64,000 nucleotides of DNA from Hirundichthys speculiger (GCA_018398805.1 JAGFBZ010000814.1:3581001-3645000), one strand, 5' to 3'; shown: positions 47,833 through 60,729, numbered from the stretch's first letter. Notes: generated by a model from the sequence alone, not told the origin. Program-made: numbers and translations.

Positions 47833-49811
47833 ACATCTGTCGTCTTGTCTACCGCGACAAATGGTGTTATATACTTTATAGTTGCTACAGCGAACACACG
47901 TACACTTTAAACAAAAAAAAAATATATATATATATATATAAATGCACAGCTGTCTCAGACTCCCAGCACCCCCTGCTGAGAACATGTTCCAGCGGCTATG
48001 GGAGGGAGTGTATATTTTCAAAATTTCACTTGAGTTGGATTGCTGAAACCGTTTTTTCAAACAACACCTACCCCACCTTTAAGTACAAGGCAGTCGTACC
48101 CCCACCACATTTTCCAAGCTGCTTCCTGAAAGGCACCCGGGTTCTGCTGCTTCTGGTAACACAGAGCTAGAAGAGGCTAAATTCATCAAGGACAGATGAC
48201 TAAAGTGAAGAGAGAGAACACAGTGGCTCATAGAGTATTGGGTGTAAACACCTTTAAATGACGCAGCTGAGGACAGAGTTCTTTTGTACGTGTGTTTGCA
48301 TGTGTTTAAACAATCTACCCTCCGTCCTCCATGTGTCTGACTGTAAAAACAGACAATCAGCCCATTGAGGACAGGATGCAAACGTGTACTTAAATCAGTG
48401 TAGTTTCAGGCATACATGTGTGCAAGCCTGTGTATACATTATGTTGCTCCTCACTAACATGGCAAATGATGACCTGTTGTTTAAGAAATCAGAGAGCACT
48501 TCTACTTTCACACAAGCCAAAGGGGCTTAAACCAGCTTGTCATCTACCATCAATTACAGGGCAGTGAGCGCCACCACACTGGTGTTTCTGAGATCACCAA
48601 CTGTTCCTGGAGTGTATCTTGTCGCTTTAGCAGTGCCAGGAGAGTCGCAGTGCTGAAAACCTTGAGTATGTGTTTATTCTTGAACGACGAACAGAAGACT
48701 TTAACCCTCTACAGCCAAATTTGGAAGTTCATGGACTACACCTCAGTATGTATAATTCTGTAGTCCCACTGTATGTCTGTACTCTTTACCCATAAAGAGT
48801 TTATTGTTTGCTGTTTATTTGATATTCACAGTTCCTCCACAGATACATGACAACCCAACTATACGCCTGCAGTTTATACAACTGTGTTTAGACTGGAGCT
48901 GAACATTTCTCATAACTATTAAACTATTTAAGAAAGATATACTGCGCAGTTCTATGGATATATGTTACTGTGCAAGAAGGATACAAACATTTTATCTGGC
49001 CACAAAACAGAGCTGATGAAGTATTGAGTACAAGTCCAAACAATCAACTTCCAAAAATAAAGCTGCTGGAAACATAAACCTTTAACAGATGAAAGGTTTG
49101 AACTGGAATCTGTAAGGGCTAAATGTTTTTATTATTATTATGTGTTGATGTATAGAACTTTGCAATGAACAACGTACTTTCATTTTCACATGACTGTATG
49201 CTGGAAAGATATGTGCTAAATGTTGGACTCTGCACCAGCCACAAAACTCACTATTTTTAAGCTCCTGATTTCATCTCAGCTCTTATTTATTTGCATCAGT
49301 TCCAAGTATATCAGACTAATTTGCCTTGCCATCCAAATTAATAAAAAAATTTTCTGGCATAAGATCACTTTCTGACTGCAGCAGTGTGCTCTCTATAAAT
49401 ACCACAACTTAAACACAACAACTCTACACATGAGTAACCAAGCAGGCAGAAATCACTCACAGAAATTCCATTGTTGTGTAAAAGCATAAGAGATTTGAAA
49501 CCAGTGGTAAAGGACATCCATGAAGCAGGGGAGATCAGGGAGAATGTTTCTGAAGGCAAGAGATTCGGGGGGAGAGGTGGGGGGAGGGGGAGGACCCTCC
49601 ACGCTGTAGGATCTTTATCATCGGAAGTGACACATCGGAGGGAGTAAGTCATCACAACACTGGTTGTCTGTGTGTGTTCAGCCAGACTCAGCTGGTTTAA
49701 TCCAGCTTTTTGAGGGGCAGCAATATGTCATGAGGCAGAGTAACTGTCCAAATCACACTGCAAACAATGGCAGTTATTGTTGTGCAACGAAATGTCAGAT
49801 GCAAGGCAGTC

Positions 49812-49837
49812 GGGGGGGGGGGGGGGGGGGGGGGGGG
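49812..49837 (+). repeat. Run of 26 G
   Basis: An uninterrupted G homopolymer, unusually long for this AT-rich region. It is capable of G-quadruplex formation and hard to sequence, so its length is uncertain. Confidence 0.92.
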
Positions 49838-51145
49838 CACAAGAGTTGGTGGGACAGGAAGCTCACTGACCAAATCAAACAACAAGCTGACTGTCATGAA
49901 AAGGACAAGCCTGTTCAGAGCTGAAATTCAATTGTGATTTTCATGAAGCTCAGTTTCTGATATATCTTGTCTCTTCCTTGATTCACATTACGTCTCTTGA
50001 GCTACATGTCCTCCAAAAAATGAGGACAGTGTTTGATAAAAGAGGAATAAAGGCCAAAAGGTGAGTAGTCTGATTTGTCCTTGGATTGTTCACTTTAACA
50101 TTCCCCCCTTCCAAACAAATCTCTCACGTCAATACTTCAGTCATGTAGTACCATTAACATCTTTACCGAGAAGCATTTAGTCTGAGTTGATGTGATCTTT
50201 TTATATGCCGCAAGCCTCACCGGGTCATGATGTTTGCTGTTACCCACCTGTTGTTTCATATATGCAGACGTGGAGAACAACAAAGAAACCAAGGAAAAAG
50301 AGATATCAGTCTGACAGTTAATTGTATGTTCATGTATTTTTACAGTACTCGTGCTTTTCTAAATTCCAATACTTTAATTGAGTCAACAAATAAATTATGT
50401 GTCATACTTCAGTGTAACAATGTACATTAAGAAAACTGATATTGAAATTGAAGTTCCAATAAAACTTTGCTCCCAGCAGCTGCTAGATTGTTGGGCAAGA
50501 ACCAGGACCATAGTGCTGACAGATGACTACCACCTGATAAAAAAAAGAAAGAAAAACTGAATGGCTAACATTCCTCATGGATGTTCCATATCAAAGGTTT
50601 GTCTTCATCTGAGTTCCTTTGAAAAATCAAAGGGGCTGAACGTACCGTGGTCAGAGAGTGAGCTGGTCAGAGAGCAACTATGTTTATGTGTCACACATTC
50701 TTCTCTGTCTGCTCAGCACTCCCTTCTGCAGCTCTTCTCATTTGGAGGGAAAGGAGATCAGCTGCCAAAAACTGACTCAGATGAAATGAGAGAGACCTTT
50801 TAGGCCTTTTTTTTCCCCCCTTAACTGCACAGTTGCTCTAAATGATTAAAATGAGTCACAAAACTGGTGCAAACCAGCGCAGACTGCCCTTGTCCTAAAG
50901 TGGTTCCTGTGCGTGCGTCTTTTTATTTTATTTTTTGTAAGGAATTGGAAATAGTTACCAGACAGAAAAGCATAACGTCTACATTCTTATTGAATTTGAA
51001 TGTCTGTTTTACATTCTAGAGACAATAAAATACACGAATAAATATAGAATAATGAAAGGTTTAATGATCTGTTCATTACCAGTGTGATTTCTTCATCACC
51101 TCTGAAGAAACATCAAGGATGGTGTTTCTTCCTTGAAAGTAAAAA

Positions 51146-51167
51146 ATAAATAAATAAATAAATAGTC
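51146..51167 (+). repeat. Short (AAAT)n microsatellite
   Basis: Five copies of the tetranucleotide (aaataaataaataaataaat) in the intergenic region. Confidence 0.85.
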
Positions 51168-52648
51168 ACGCCAGACTGTGATTTTTCCTGTGTGGAAGGA
51201 AATGTATATGTGCAATGAGATAATAAAGTAGGATGCAAGACAGGTATATTACGTGTTTTGTTTGTCCCTCTTTTCTGATATTAGTTGGCTGACGTCAGCT
51301 GAAACAGAAAGTGGTTATGAGTTTAAGAGGAAGTTATGTTGACTAAGAATGGAAGAGAAACTGAAATATCGGAGCTACTCATATTACCTCATTGGTATGA
51401 CAGATGTAAAAGAATAAAAAAGGAAGTATGACTTCTGATTAGTTTTGGTAAGTCTGAAAGAACTGCAGAACAAAGCTGAGCCTCAGTCTGCACTGCTCAA
51501 CATTTGCCAGAACTCAGACGTGACTTAGCCACCTTCAAATCCTCTCATATCATCTCAAATCATACATTTCAAATGAAAATATTTCTGGAAATTTTGACAA
51601 TGCGTTTCCTGTATCATTTCATGAAGAATACATTACATCCGTGTAGAAAATTAAGGGCAAATGTGCTTTTGTGCAACAACTACACTTGGAAAAAGTTCAG
51701 TTACAAGTGGTGGCAGGTAATTTATGTGTTGTGCCATGCTGATATGCTCCCTGTTGTTACAGAGCCAACTCAAATCCCATTCACATTTCTGTAGTTCTCA
51801 TTTTGTTATATTTTATATCTCAAATTGTTATTTGGACACAGCTAGAAAAGTTGCTCCCGGAGTATTCGGACCATGCTTAAAACGTGTGCCTGGAGGTGTC
51901 TATGTGCGCTTGTTTCATGATTAGTGACTTGGTCATTCCTATCTACCCTACTAGATCCTGCTTTACAGACGCCATCTGGGGTGACAGACAATGTAGTTCA
52001 GTTGCCAGTATAACCCAAAGAGCAAACACAGGCTCGGGGGAAATACCAGCCATGTCCAGTCTGGATCAGACCAGACAAACGGAAACTTCTGGAACATGAG
52101 CTGGGGGGATATCTGGCAACAAATTTAAGGAGAAGAAATTTAAGTCTTGTGCTTTTTGATATTGTGCTCCACTTATAGATGAAGCCTTTAAACAGTATGA
52201 CTAAGCTAAAGATAGCATCTTGATCCCTGCAAAATATGTCTTATGGAAGTCCACCAGCCATCATCTGTTTTAATGAGGAAAGGAACAAAGATTTCTTTTT
52301 TAAAATGACCTCGATCAAAATGACAGAGGGGAACATTTGATGTTGATTACATATCAAATAAGAAAACACTGGACTCCCTCATTCATCTCAACATTTCAGA
52401 CTACTTTATTCTCAGCTCATAAACAACTGAACAGGTGCAAATGGCTTGAGTTAAAATAATAATATTAGCAGATTTAATTAATCACAATTGGACTTGGACC
52501 CACTGTTTAACCAGCTTCCACAAACCCACTGAGAAACCCCTTTACATTTGCAAACAATTTCCTCTATGAAGCTGCCTTTTGCAGTTTGGCCCATTTTACT
52601 GAATGGAACAAGAGCATATTTTGGAAATCACTGAGCTTCCACCAAGAG

Positions 52649-52849
52649 CAGTGGTTCTTAACCTGGGTTCGATCAAACCCTAGGGGTTCAGTGAGTCAGT
52701 CTCATGGGTTCAGCGGATGTCAAGACGTGCACCTGACTCCTGATTGGAAAAAAAATAATCATATTTTATTTTTCAATAAAGAAGGGTTCAGTGAATGTGC
52801 ATATGAAACTGGTGGGCTTCAATACATCCAACAAGGTTGAGAACCACTG
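52649..52849. mobile_element. hAT-type MITE, 201 bp
   Basis: It starts CAGTGGTTCTTAACC and ends GGTTGAGAACCACTG, inverted copies with one mismatch. The flanks accaagag and acctaatg agree at five of eight positions, a worn hAT target duplication. The body (cctaggggttcagtgagt and so on) matches a MITE type I recall from fish. It has no coding capacity. Confidence 0.8.
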
Positions 52850-54322
52850 ACCTAATGGGTTTTTAAAAAAGAAACATCTTTCCTGGAGAAGGGAGGCCAT
52901 GAAACGTTACCACTGTGAGGATGGCTTCAAGGATGGCTAATACAAAATATACTGGTTCTAAGTAAAGAGCTAACTATGAATGATGGGATCATGATTGGCA
53001 CATGCTCATTGATTTCCAAAATTATGTCCTCCATAAAAAAAGAGAACACATACTACTGTGGAGTTATACATTTGGATACACTTTTCAAACATGATACATA
53101 GAAAGTAAAATCAAGTGAAGGAGTGAAGTCATGAGTATGCGATATGTTTCCTTGTGTAGAGAAAAGGATGACAGTGATTAAGTGAGCTGCAAAGAAATGG
53201 ATAGCCCTTGCAGGTACAATAAGAAACTGGAATCAAAAACTGACATTAATTAGGCTATTTTTAAACCGAAGGTCATCTTTATGGTAAGCATTTTTCTGTG
53301 AAAGGAGAATTGAAAAGGACAATGTCTAATTTGTTGGGGAAAACGTGCTCCCTGTTTGGAGGACAGTTGAAGAAGATATTTAGAACAAGTGCAGGGACAG
53401 AGGTATTCAGATGGAGAGACAGGGGTGAGAGAGTTTAGATTGGGGTAAAGATGGGGAGGAGGTGACAGATTGGATGTTTGGAGGCCGAGGGGTGAAATAA
53501 CAGTGAGAAGTGACTGGAAGGCTTGGACACACTGGCCAGCAGACTGCCCCCTGCACCTGTTGTTCAGGAGCCAGACACCCAGAGGGGGGGGGGTCTTTGC
53601 TCCCTGTGACTCAGGAGAATCTGAGCAGTGACAGAGATAGAGAGGGTTAAAACTAAGCAGGGTCTCTGCATAAGAACTGTGGGGAGGGGGGACTATGCTA
53701 TGAGTCAGCCATGGCTAAAAAAGGAAGCTGAGCAACTTCCACCGGGGACCAGCAGGGTAAATTAAGACAAGTGGTGAAACAGCATTCCTGAGTTCAGCCT
53801 CTCATCCCCTTGAAACAGAAAGTGACCAAGGACTTTTAGGAGAGCTGCATAAAAAAAAAGAAGACAAATCAAGTTTGACCTTGGACATCATATTTAACTT
53901 GCTGCAAATTGAGTCAAAAAAAAAGCACAGCTAAAGCTTCAAAATGAATTGCGAAACATTTGAATCAAATGTGATCTAAATCTCCATGAGGTGTTGACAT
54001 TATTTTGCTTACCTTCCTGTGATCTCAGAAAATATCCTCTCTGACTGAATGCACCTATGAAAGAGATTGCATGTCATATAATGCAGATTTTTAATTAATC
54101 CCCCGCTTAACAAGATATTAATGAGTCAACATCTTTGCAGTTGTTACAGCAGCATAACAGTGCTGTTTTGTATCACGAGAACAAGATACCACCCATAAAG
54201 TCAAACCCTTGATTGCAGAGGTAGTTTCTCTGGTAAAGATGGCCCAAATAGAGCAGAATACTCAACTTTTCCCACCATGGTGGTGAAATACAGTAACTTG
54301 CGATCCATGATTTACTGTACTG

Positions 54323-54637
54323 CAGTGGTTCTCAAACTTTTAATACTGCGTACCACCTAATACACTTTTCTGCTCTCCGAGCACCACCATGATGACCAGT
54401 TTTAAAATATAGCCATATATGCCTTCTCAATTAGCTTTAAATTCACAGGAGAGATGTTTATTTCCTTATTGTAGTTATTTATTGTTACCTGAATTTCGTT
54501 TGAGACGTTTTTATAATGCATTGTATGTTTCCGATTTAATTTTAAAAAATGTGGAAAGTCCTGACGTTCCCCCGCGTACCACCAGAGAGCGCTCGCGTAC
54601 CACCAGTGGTACGCGTACCACAGTTTGCGCACCACTG
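54323..54637. mobile_element. hAT-type MITE, 315 bp, with target duplication
   Basis: It begins CAGTGGTTCTCAAACTTTT and ends GTTTGCGCACCACTG. The flanks CTGTACTG and CTGTATTG match at seven of eight positions, so insertion by a hAT transposase is well supported. Near the right end GCGTACCAC and GTGGTACGC form a 9-bp-arm palindrome (54595-54614) inside a CpG-rich patch of tandem gcgtaccac words. Such subterminal words may be transposase-binding repeats. Confidence 0.85.
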
Positions 54638-56496
54638 CTGTATTGCTTCACTTTGTTGCGCCAGGCATTTTTAACATACAAGTTTCGTGTTAGCGTGACA
54701 GTAATGTCAGACTGACTTTGTTTTTCTCCTTGGGTGTATATCTTTCAGAGTGCCCACACTCATCAGTCTTTCTGTAATGTTCGTCACAAGAAATACCACA
54801 GACATCAAAGATGTTTTGGCTTCTGCGATGCTTTTCAAACACATCTGGTGATGAGATGGGACTTCAAGTGGAAAATAAAAGGGTGGCCGAAAATAATGTG
54901 TATGCATAAAGTGCTGCAGATGACAAATGCTGGAAAATCTAGATGGACTGAAAGAGCAAGGAATGAATCTATCCAGATGCAATCTATCAAGAAAGGGCGA
55001 CGATTTTCCTCTGTGGCTTGGCTCTGACAAGATTTCCAAAGCGTGTTAGCACTGGCTGTGTTGAAGTTATAAACTGATGACCATTGCTGTTGTCCTGCCT
55101 TTGCTTTACCATGAATGTAGGCTTTCTAATCCTTCAGCCGCCTGAATAATCAAACTGGTGTCACAGTGTTGTGTTGCCTCTACTAACATCCTTGTTTTTA
55201 GCTCCTGAGCCCTTGATCTCAGAGGTAGAAATTAGGGTTCTATTCACAACTGCATTTTATAGACTAAGATGACTTCATTTGGTTGATCAAACATTTCTTT
55301 TTGCACAACTTGACAATGTAATGCCTCATATTAAATTCAGTATTTTGACCCTGTAGACATCCACATTTTACAGTTCCAATTTTAAACAACCACTTCTCTA
55401 GCAGGAGCAGAAATAAGCGCAAAATGTGTGGGACTTCTCCCAGCTGTAGTTACAGAAAGGTCTTGAACTACTAGTGCTGTGTTAGAGTTGAAAGCACGCC
55501 AGTGGTGTCAATTGGAGAGTAGTGGACGCACGTCTGGGTGTGTGAGTGCATGTGTGTGTGTGAGTGCATGTGAAGGATGGTTAGAGGTGGAATGCTCACG
55601 ATGCTGGGACTTTGGTATGCCAGGGATGGGAGTTTTGGCATGAGAACATAGCACACTATCACTCTGGCTATCATGTTGCTGTCCTCATTAAACGTGGAGA
55701 GACACAACATGCAATACAGCTCCACCGAGGACGTTTCAAAAGATTTTCAATTAGCACCATCATCATAAATTATAGTTAGTATTTGTGTCATGGCTATTGG
55801 GCTACAGAAACTTGCTAACTCCAGATATTTCTTAAAGACAATAAATAAATAAATGAAAATAAGAAATGTCCATGAACTGCAGCCATAATGTGATGCATCA
55901 GCATAGTCTGATCAGAGCCAGGTGACTTGAAGCTGAGATTAGAAGAGGAATCTGACATCTGTCTTTCATGGAGGGATAAGCTTTGAGTCTAGCAGTCTAA
56001 AAACTAACATAGTGTTTATGTGCAGCAGCTGTTGTTGACATATGTGAACTCTCATTTAATTTGAGTTTTGATTTTAGAAAGCGCGTGCATGTGTGTTGAT
56101 GGAGACAAGATGCAGGAGCAAATGATGTTCTCTCTCTCCTGCAGCAAAGTTACGGCGAGGTAAACAGACAGACAGTCTGTTTACGACTACTTACTAAGTC
56201 GTAGTAAGTTAGTCTCTCTTTCAGCTGTCAAATGAGCAGGGAAACAACTTGCTCCTCGCAAGGTTGAAAAAGCTTTTATTTTTATTTCTTTTTACTTTTT
56301 TTCCGGTGATGAAAAAGTAGCAGCTTCATCTGTTAACTTCCACATGCAGAAGCTTTCTAAACTTGACTAAACTGTCTGTTCCCTTCTATGAGTCCCATAA
56401 TAAAAACAACTGGTTGTAATGCCTGTGTCTGATGAATATGACTATTACTACTCAGTTTACTTTCTTGAGGAATGTTTCAACTAAAGATCTTCATAT

Positions 56497-56650
56497 TCAT
56501 CTCCATCCATCCATCCATCTATCCATTATCTAGGCCCACTTAATCCTCTGCATGGTCACGGGGATCTGCTGGAGCCTATCACAGCTCTCTTTGGGCGACC
56601 TGTCCAGGGGTACACCCTGGACAGGTCGCCAGTCCATCACAGGGCCACAT
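56497..56650 (-). repeat. Copy of the L2-tail-like fish repeat with a hairpin
   Basis: It starts with catccatccatccatc and continues through gctggagcctatcacagc to agtccatcacagggcc, an inverted copy of the family at 4682-4915. Its middle (56594-56630) is a perfect inverted repeat, which is not expected in this family. Confidence 0.6.
56594..56630. repeat. Perfect 16-bp hairpin inside the fish repeat
   Basis: GGCGACCTGTCCAGGG at 56594-56609 and its exact complement at 56615-56630, separated by 5 nt (gtaca). The right arm is the expected repeat sequence and the left arm is not. Confidence 0.9.
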
Positions 56651-56651
56651 G

Positions 56652-57163
56652 TAGACAAACAACCATAACCATTTTAACATAATGACCACTGGCAGATAAT
56701 GTGAGTAAAACAGTTCATCGTTGTTACAATGCAATGTTTTCTTTGGAAAAGGAAAACAGTGCATTGTAAAAACATTCTTTCTCATGAATGTTTTTTTGAC
56801 ACTTGTCATCTATAATTCCTCTACAGTAGCTGCATCTCCCAAAAGGTTAGCAATGGGCCCCTCAACAAACTTTCTAGGAAGTGCTAAAATAAGACAACAA
56901 GTGATTATTTGGTCTACAAACTCCAGAGATACCAGTCTGATTTGACCTGGTGGCATTTATTGGAAGCAATCCTAATCCACAGAGGCCCCGTTCTCAACCC
57001 ACAAAGCCCACTGGATCTATTGCTAATATCCTGGTACCGGAGCCTACAGGACACCCTCAGGTGTTCCATGTCCAGACCCTGATAGGTCAGAGCTCTTTTA
57101 GGAGCACAAGAAGGAAATGCTAAATATAAGCGGTTGGTCACAATGTTATGGCTGGTCAGTGCA
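56652..57163 (+). mobile_element. Internally deleted Tc1-like element (second family)
   Basis: The left end contains taacataatgaccactggc and the right end tcacaatgttatggctgg, related inverted termini of a Tc1 family different from the one at 3150. Near 56980-57110 the DNA (agaggccccg, tcctggtaccggagcc, acaccctcaggtgtt, tgataggtcagagctc) aligns with the end of that family's transposase gene as I remember it, in broken frames. The middle of the gene is missing. Borders are approximate. Confidence 0.65.
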
Positions 57164-59166
57164 TTTTGAGCATAAAGATGTATGTGAAGACTGTGACACC
57201 AGAAGACTATGAGACATTCAATCATGCGTGTACAAACATACAGAAGCTGTAGGACATCGCAGCTGTGTCATGGAGTTTACAAGCATCTGACATGGAGAAT
57301 AAAACATTTCCAATATGGCAATTCAACTTTTGAAACAGCAAGCAATTGCATATGAGTTTACTGTATGAGGTGAAGGGATGAACTTACAGACAGTGCGTTG
57401 AAGTGACTGAGAATAGTCTACTTCCTTTCTTTCTTTTCTTTCTTCTTCCTCCCTTTTTTTTTTAATATCAAAACAAAGGACAGAACTTGTTGTATGCAAT
57501 ACAGATTGAGAAGCCCTGAGAGGCATAGTTGCTGTAATTCATCCACATGAATGAAGTGGACTTTATTAAGGCCCATGGGTCTTAATGACAATCAAACAGT
57601 AGCTTAGTTATCAGTTATCGGCTGCGGAGGTCAGACTCTTGGAAGTGTCAGACAGAATGGTTTCGATTACATCTGTCTACAGTTTGTCACTAAGTTATCT
57701 TTTTTTTTTTTAAGAAAAGAAAGTTATTACAAAGCATTGTATGGGATTTATGTGTAAAGTTATTATTTGAGATCAAACCACCTTCCAGTGGAGATGTAAT
57801 TAAATCAACTGAACCAGAACAGCAGAAATTAATCCCTATCCCCTATAACAGTATTTATATAACAGACTGTTATTTAAGTATAACAGTCCCTTATGACATT
57901 TTTAAAATCATGACTACCATTACAATTACAGAGACAAATTAACTGTTCATGACACATACATGGATCTTAAATATACATATCTTTCTTGTGTGTATATCAT
58001 TTGAATGCCACTGCTTTTAATGACATTTTTCTCCAAATAACAGGACTGTGCCACAACACACTAAAACATCTGCTTTTTTTCTGATACAGCGCTCTTTAAA
58101 GTATTCCTGTGTATCATCCCAGTGGGCTTCCAGGTCATGCGCTCTGTCCAATTTAACATTTTTGGATGCATTCAGACAGATTAGCTTTGCGCAACACTAA
58201 AGTCATCAGCTGTCTATCTGAAATGAGTAACAATCTCTCCCTGAGATTTAATCTTGAAAATGACTTAATCTCAGTGTTTTCGGGGTTTGCTGAGTAATTT
58301 CCAATATTTCGCTGATTGGACTATCTTGAAAGATAAACACAGTTTTTGTTTGTATTCCCTGTTAGTTAATATTTTCACGGCTGAGGTGGCTTGGTTGTTC
58401 CACTGTTTCCCAGAATGTGAGACTCCACATCATTGTGGTGCTTCATGCCTCAATGCAGAGTGTGGGTTTAGGGTTTTGGGGTGGGTGGTTGTATTTCTAT
58501 TATGTCACTGTCATGATGTGGCACTGGCAAGAAGGCATTGGACGGGCTCAGTCCGAGCCTCCCCATCCATACTGAGCGTGCCTGGTCACATCAAGCTGCT
58601 GAGAACCTCTGAGCTTCTGGGTAGTGGGATTAACTGGTGAGAGGAAACAGCTGAGCCCTGTGTAGTGTCAGCATTTGCTAATCAATACTCTCACTGCACA
58701 TGCAAACATGCATGCCACCACAGTCCCTGCTCCTCCCTCACAATAATCCCCTCCTCCACTTTTTTTTTTTTTTTTTGAATCTATGTCGGTCAGACATGCA
58801 CAAAGGCTTGAACCCACAAAAGTCAAAAGGGGCCAGGGGATTGAGGGTAGGAGGAGACAAAGGCAAACCAAAGTGCTTGGTCAAAACTGACGGGGCTGCT
58901 GAGTCATCACCCAAGTTGTCTCAAGCTGATAAATTTCAAACATTTGCACTGACGTTGGTGAGCTGTAACTTTGGTTTGAACATGTGAGGGGTAAGCAATT
59001 CTTGTTTCCAACTAAACTTTCCAAAGGTCAGAGTGACGCAGAGAACTTTTTTGATATAAAAATGTCCAAGTTCACTTACTGTATGTGATGCTGTGTGACT
59101 CTCATGGTTTTTCATAGACCACTCTGTAGTTTGATCTGGCTGTAAGACAGTAGACTATGGTGCAGT

Positions 59167-59190
59167 CACACACACACACACACACACACA
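59167..59190 (+). repeat. (CA)12 microsatellite
   Basis: A pure CA tract of 24 bp in the intergenic region, 1.6 kb from the arrdc3 transcript end. Confidence 0.95.
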
Positions 59191-60090
59191 TCTGGTGTAA
59201 TTGAATTTGCTCAGTTCCCTTGCACATTCTGCACAGGCCTAGTTTCCAAAAAAATCAATTAGGATAAATCTGGCCTGAGGTAATCTGCACTGTAAATAAA
59301 CGCACTACCAGTGAAACTAACTGACTGCTCATAAAAAAGTGTGTTGCTCATCATGGTTACGTGACATGCCATCAGAAAGTGCTGAGCCCTATTGGAAGTT
59401 AGAGAACTGTAACTTATGTAAGTTAAACATTTGCTTCAACCTGACACCATCAGAGGTGTTAAAGCCACTTAAGGTTGGCAATCTGTTCAAAATGACAAGT
59501 GCAGCTGACGCTGTGACACTCACATTAAATAATTACTCATTACCAACACATGACTTTACAAAGACAGGACACATTAGTGCAAACATATAGTAACTGACAC
59601 GAAGCAGTGGTGAAAGCAAAGAGGCAAAAGAATGCCTCATTTGAAGTTTTAATGGTGTGTATAAATGACAGAGAATTTTAATGAAAGCACAATAAAATGA
59701 GCAGCCGTTAGCATATTTCAGTCTTGTGCTGATTCCCCTGAAGCAGGAGATCATGTTCTTTCTTGAGAATGCGTCACTCAGCACTAACCAATTAATTGTG
59801 TGCTTTGCTATTTATGACTGCAGATCATTTAACCTACCGAAGTAAACCTGTATTAGATGTCACCAAGTTTCTTATTGAGGGGTTTTGCAATATTTTGTGA
59901 TTGTTTTTGAAGCACATGGATACAAAGCCATTGCTCAGCTTGTAATTAAAAAGAAGATTCAGATAGTTTGGCACTCTTAATCACACAGATACGAAGAGGT
60001 TTTTCTTTTTTGTAGCTCTCGTGACATTTATTGACAGTGAGCTCAACAGGAAAGTGTTGCAGAGAGTGAGTGAGTGAGTGAGAGAGTATG

Positions 60091-60190
60091 GAAGACATGC
60101 AGCAAAGGGTCACAGACCTGCAACCGCTGCAGGATTGTGGCCTCTGAATGTGGGCCACCAGTTTAAACCACAGAGCAACCCAGTGCCCCG
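60091..60190 (-). mobile_element. tRNA-derived SINE fragment
   Basis: Read on the minus strand it starts ggggcactgggttgctctg, followed by tggtttaaactgg and later gcagcggttgcaggtctgtg, then ccctttgctgcatgtc. The order resembles the tRNA-like head of a SINE I recall from fish, with degenerate box A (about TTGCTCTGTGG) and box B (about GGTTGCAGGTC). The (TCAC)n tract on its 3' side (60065-60085) would be the tail. Confidence 0.5.
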
Positions 60191-60729
60191 CATCAGAGGT
60201 TTTTAAGTAAATATGAAACTTTTTTTGTCAATTCAGCCTCTGGAAGGTGAGGTCACCTTAGCATCGACATATGAAATGAAAATTAACAGAAAAAAAAACC
60301 TTAGAGTTTGCTGGGCTGTTTATCTTTCTTATCAAGGGGATTGCAGCTCTGAAAACGTGGCCAATATATTCAGTTTACAATAACTTGATATAAGGCATTA
60401 TTTAAAATGTGTGCTGTCTTTTTTTAAGGACAAAAGCATGGCACTTCCAGTTTGAACCTTACTGTCATGCACCCACTGCCTCTGTCAGTCCCTAAATCCA
60501 CCTCTAGGGGCAGCATTGCACTACATTTCAGACATGATCTGTGTCCTTCAGAGTATCAGCATGTGTGCTTTGAGTATTATATTTTTAATCAAAGTGAAGA
60601 GCTGGACATTGATTAATCACTATTTCATTTAAACTGTATTTGCTTTTTTTTGTCTTCTTTTAAACCTTGTTCTAATTATGTTAAAGATTAACCAAGTCAT
60701 GCACAGAAAGAAACTATCACATCAGTCCA

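Larger units (their letters stand above)
46657..48082. mobile_element. TTAA-flanked DNA transposon, non-autonomous, with nested insertions
   Basis: The two ends are perfect inverted copies over 20 bp: TTAAAGGTGGGGTAGGTGTT at the left and its complement at the right, both including the TTAA. A TTAA target is used by piggyBac-type elements, so that class is likely but not proven. No piggyBac transposase is seen. Inside are a 25-A run, a TA microsatellite and a hAT fragment. Confidence 0.72.
42961..60729. other. Intergenic region between convergent adgrv1 and arrdc3
   Basis: About 17.8 kb without a supported gene. It contains the repeats listed separately: a Rex1 tail, the TTAA element with nested hAT, hAT MITEs at 52649 and 54323, an L2-tail-like repeat with a hairpin, a deleted Tc1, a SINE and simple repeats. 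The stretches 44,770-46,650, 48,085-49,810, 49,840-52,640, 52,850-54,320, 54,640-56,490 and 57,165-60,090 show only unnamed AT-rich sequence, apart from short microsatellites. Confidence 0.8.

Noticed and set aside
54707..55039. Frames of about 100 codons on both strands next to a hAT MITE
   Set aside because: Opposite-strand frames overlap almost completely, which is typical of chance; no motif found.
58287..58640. 117-codon frame in the intergenic region
   Set aside because: Cysteine- and leucine-rich but without a signal, domain or splice partner; probably chance.
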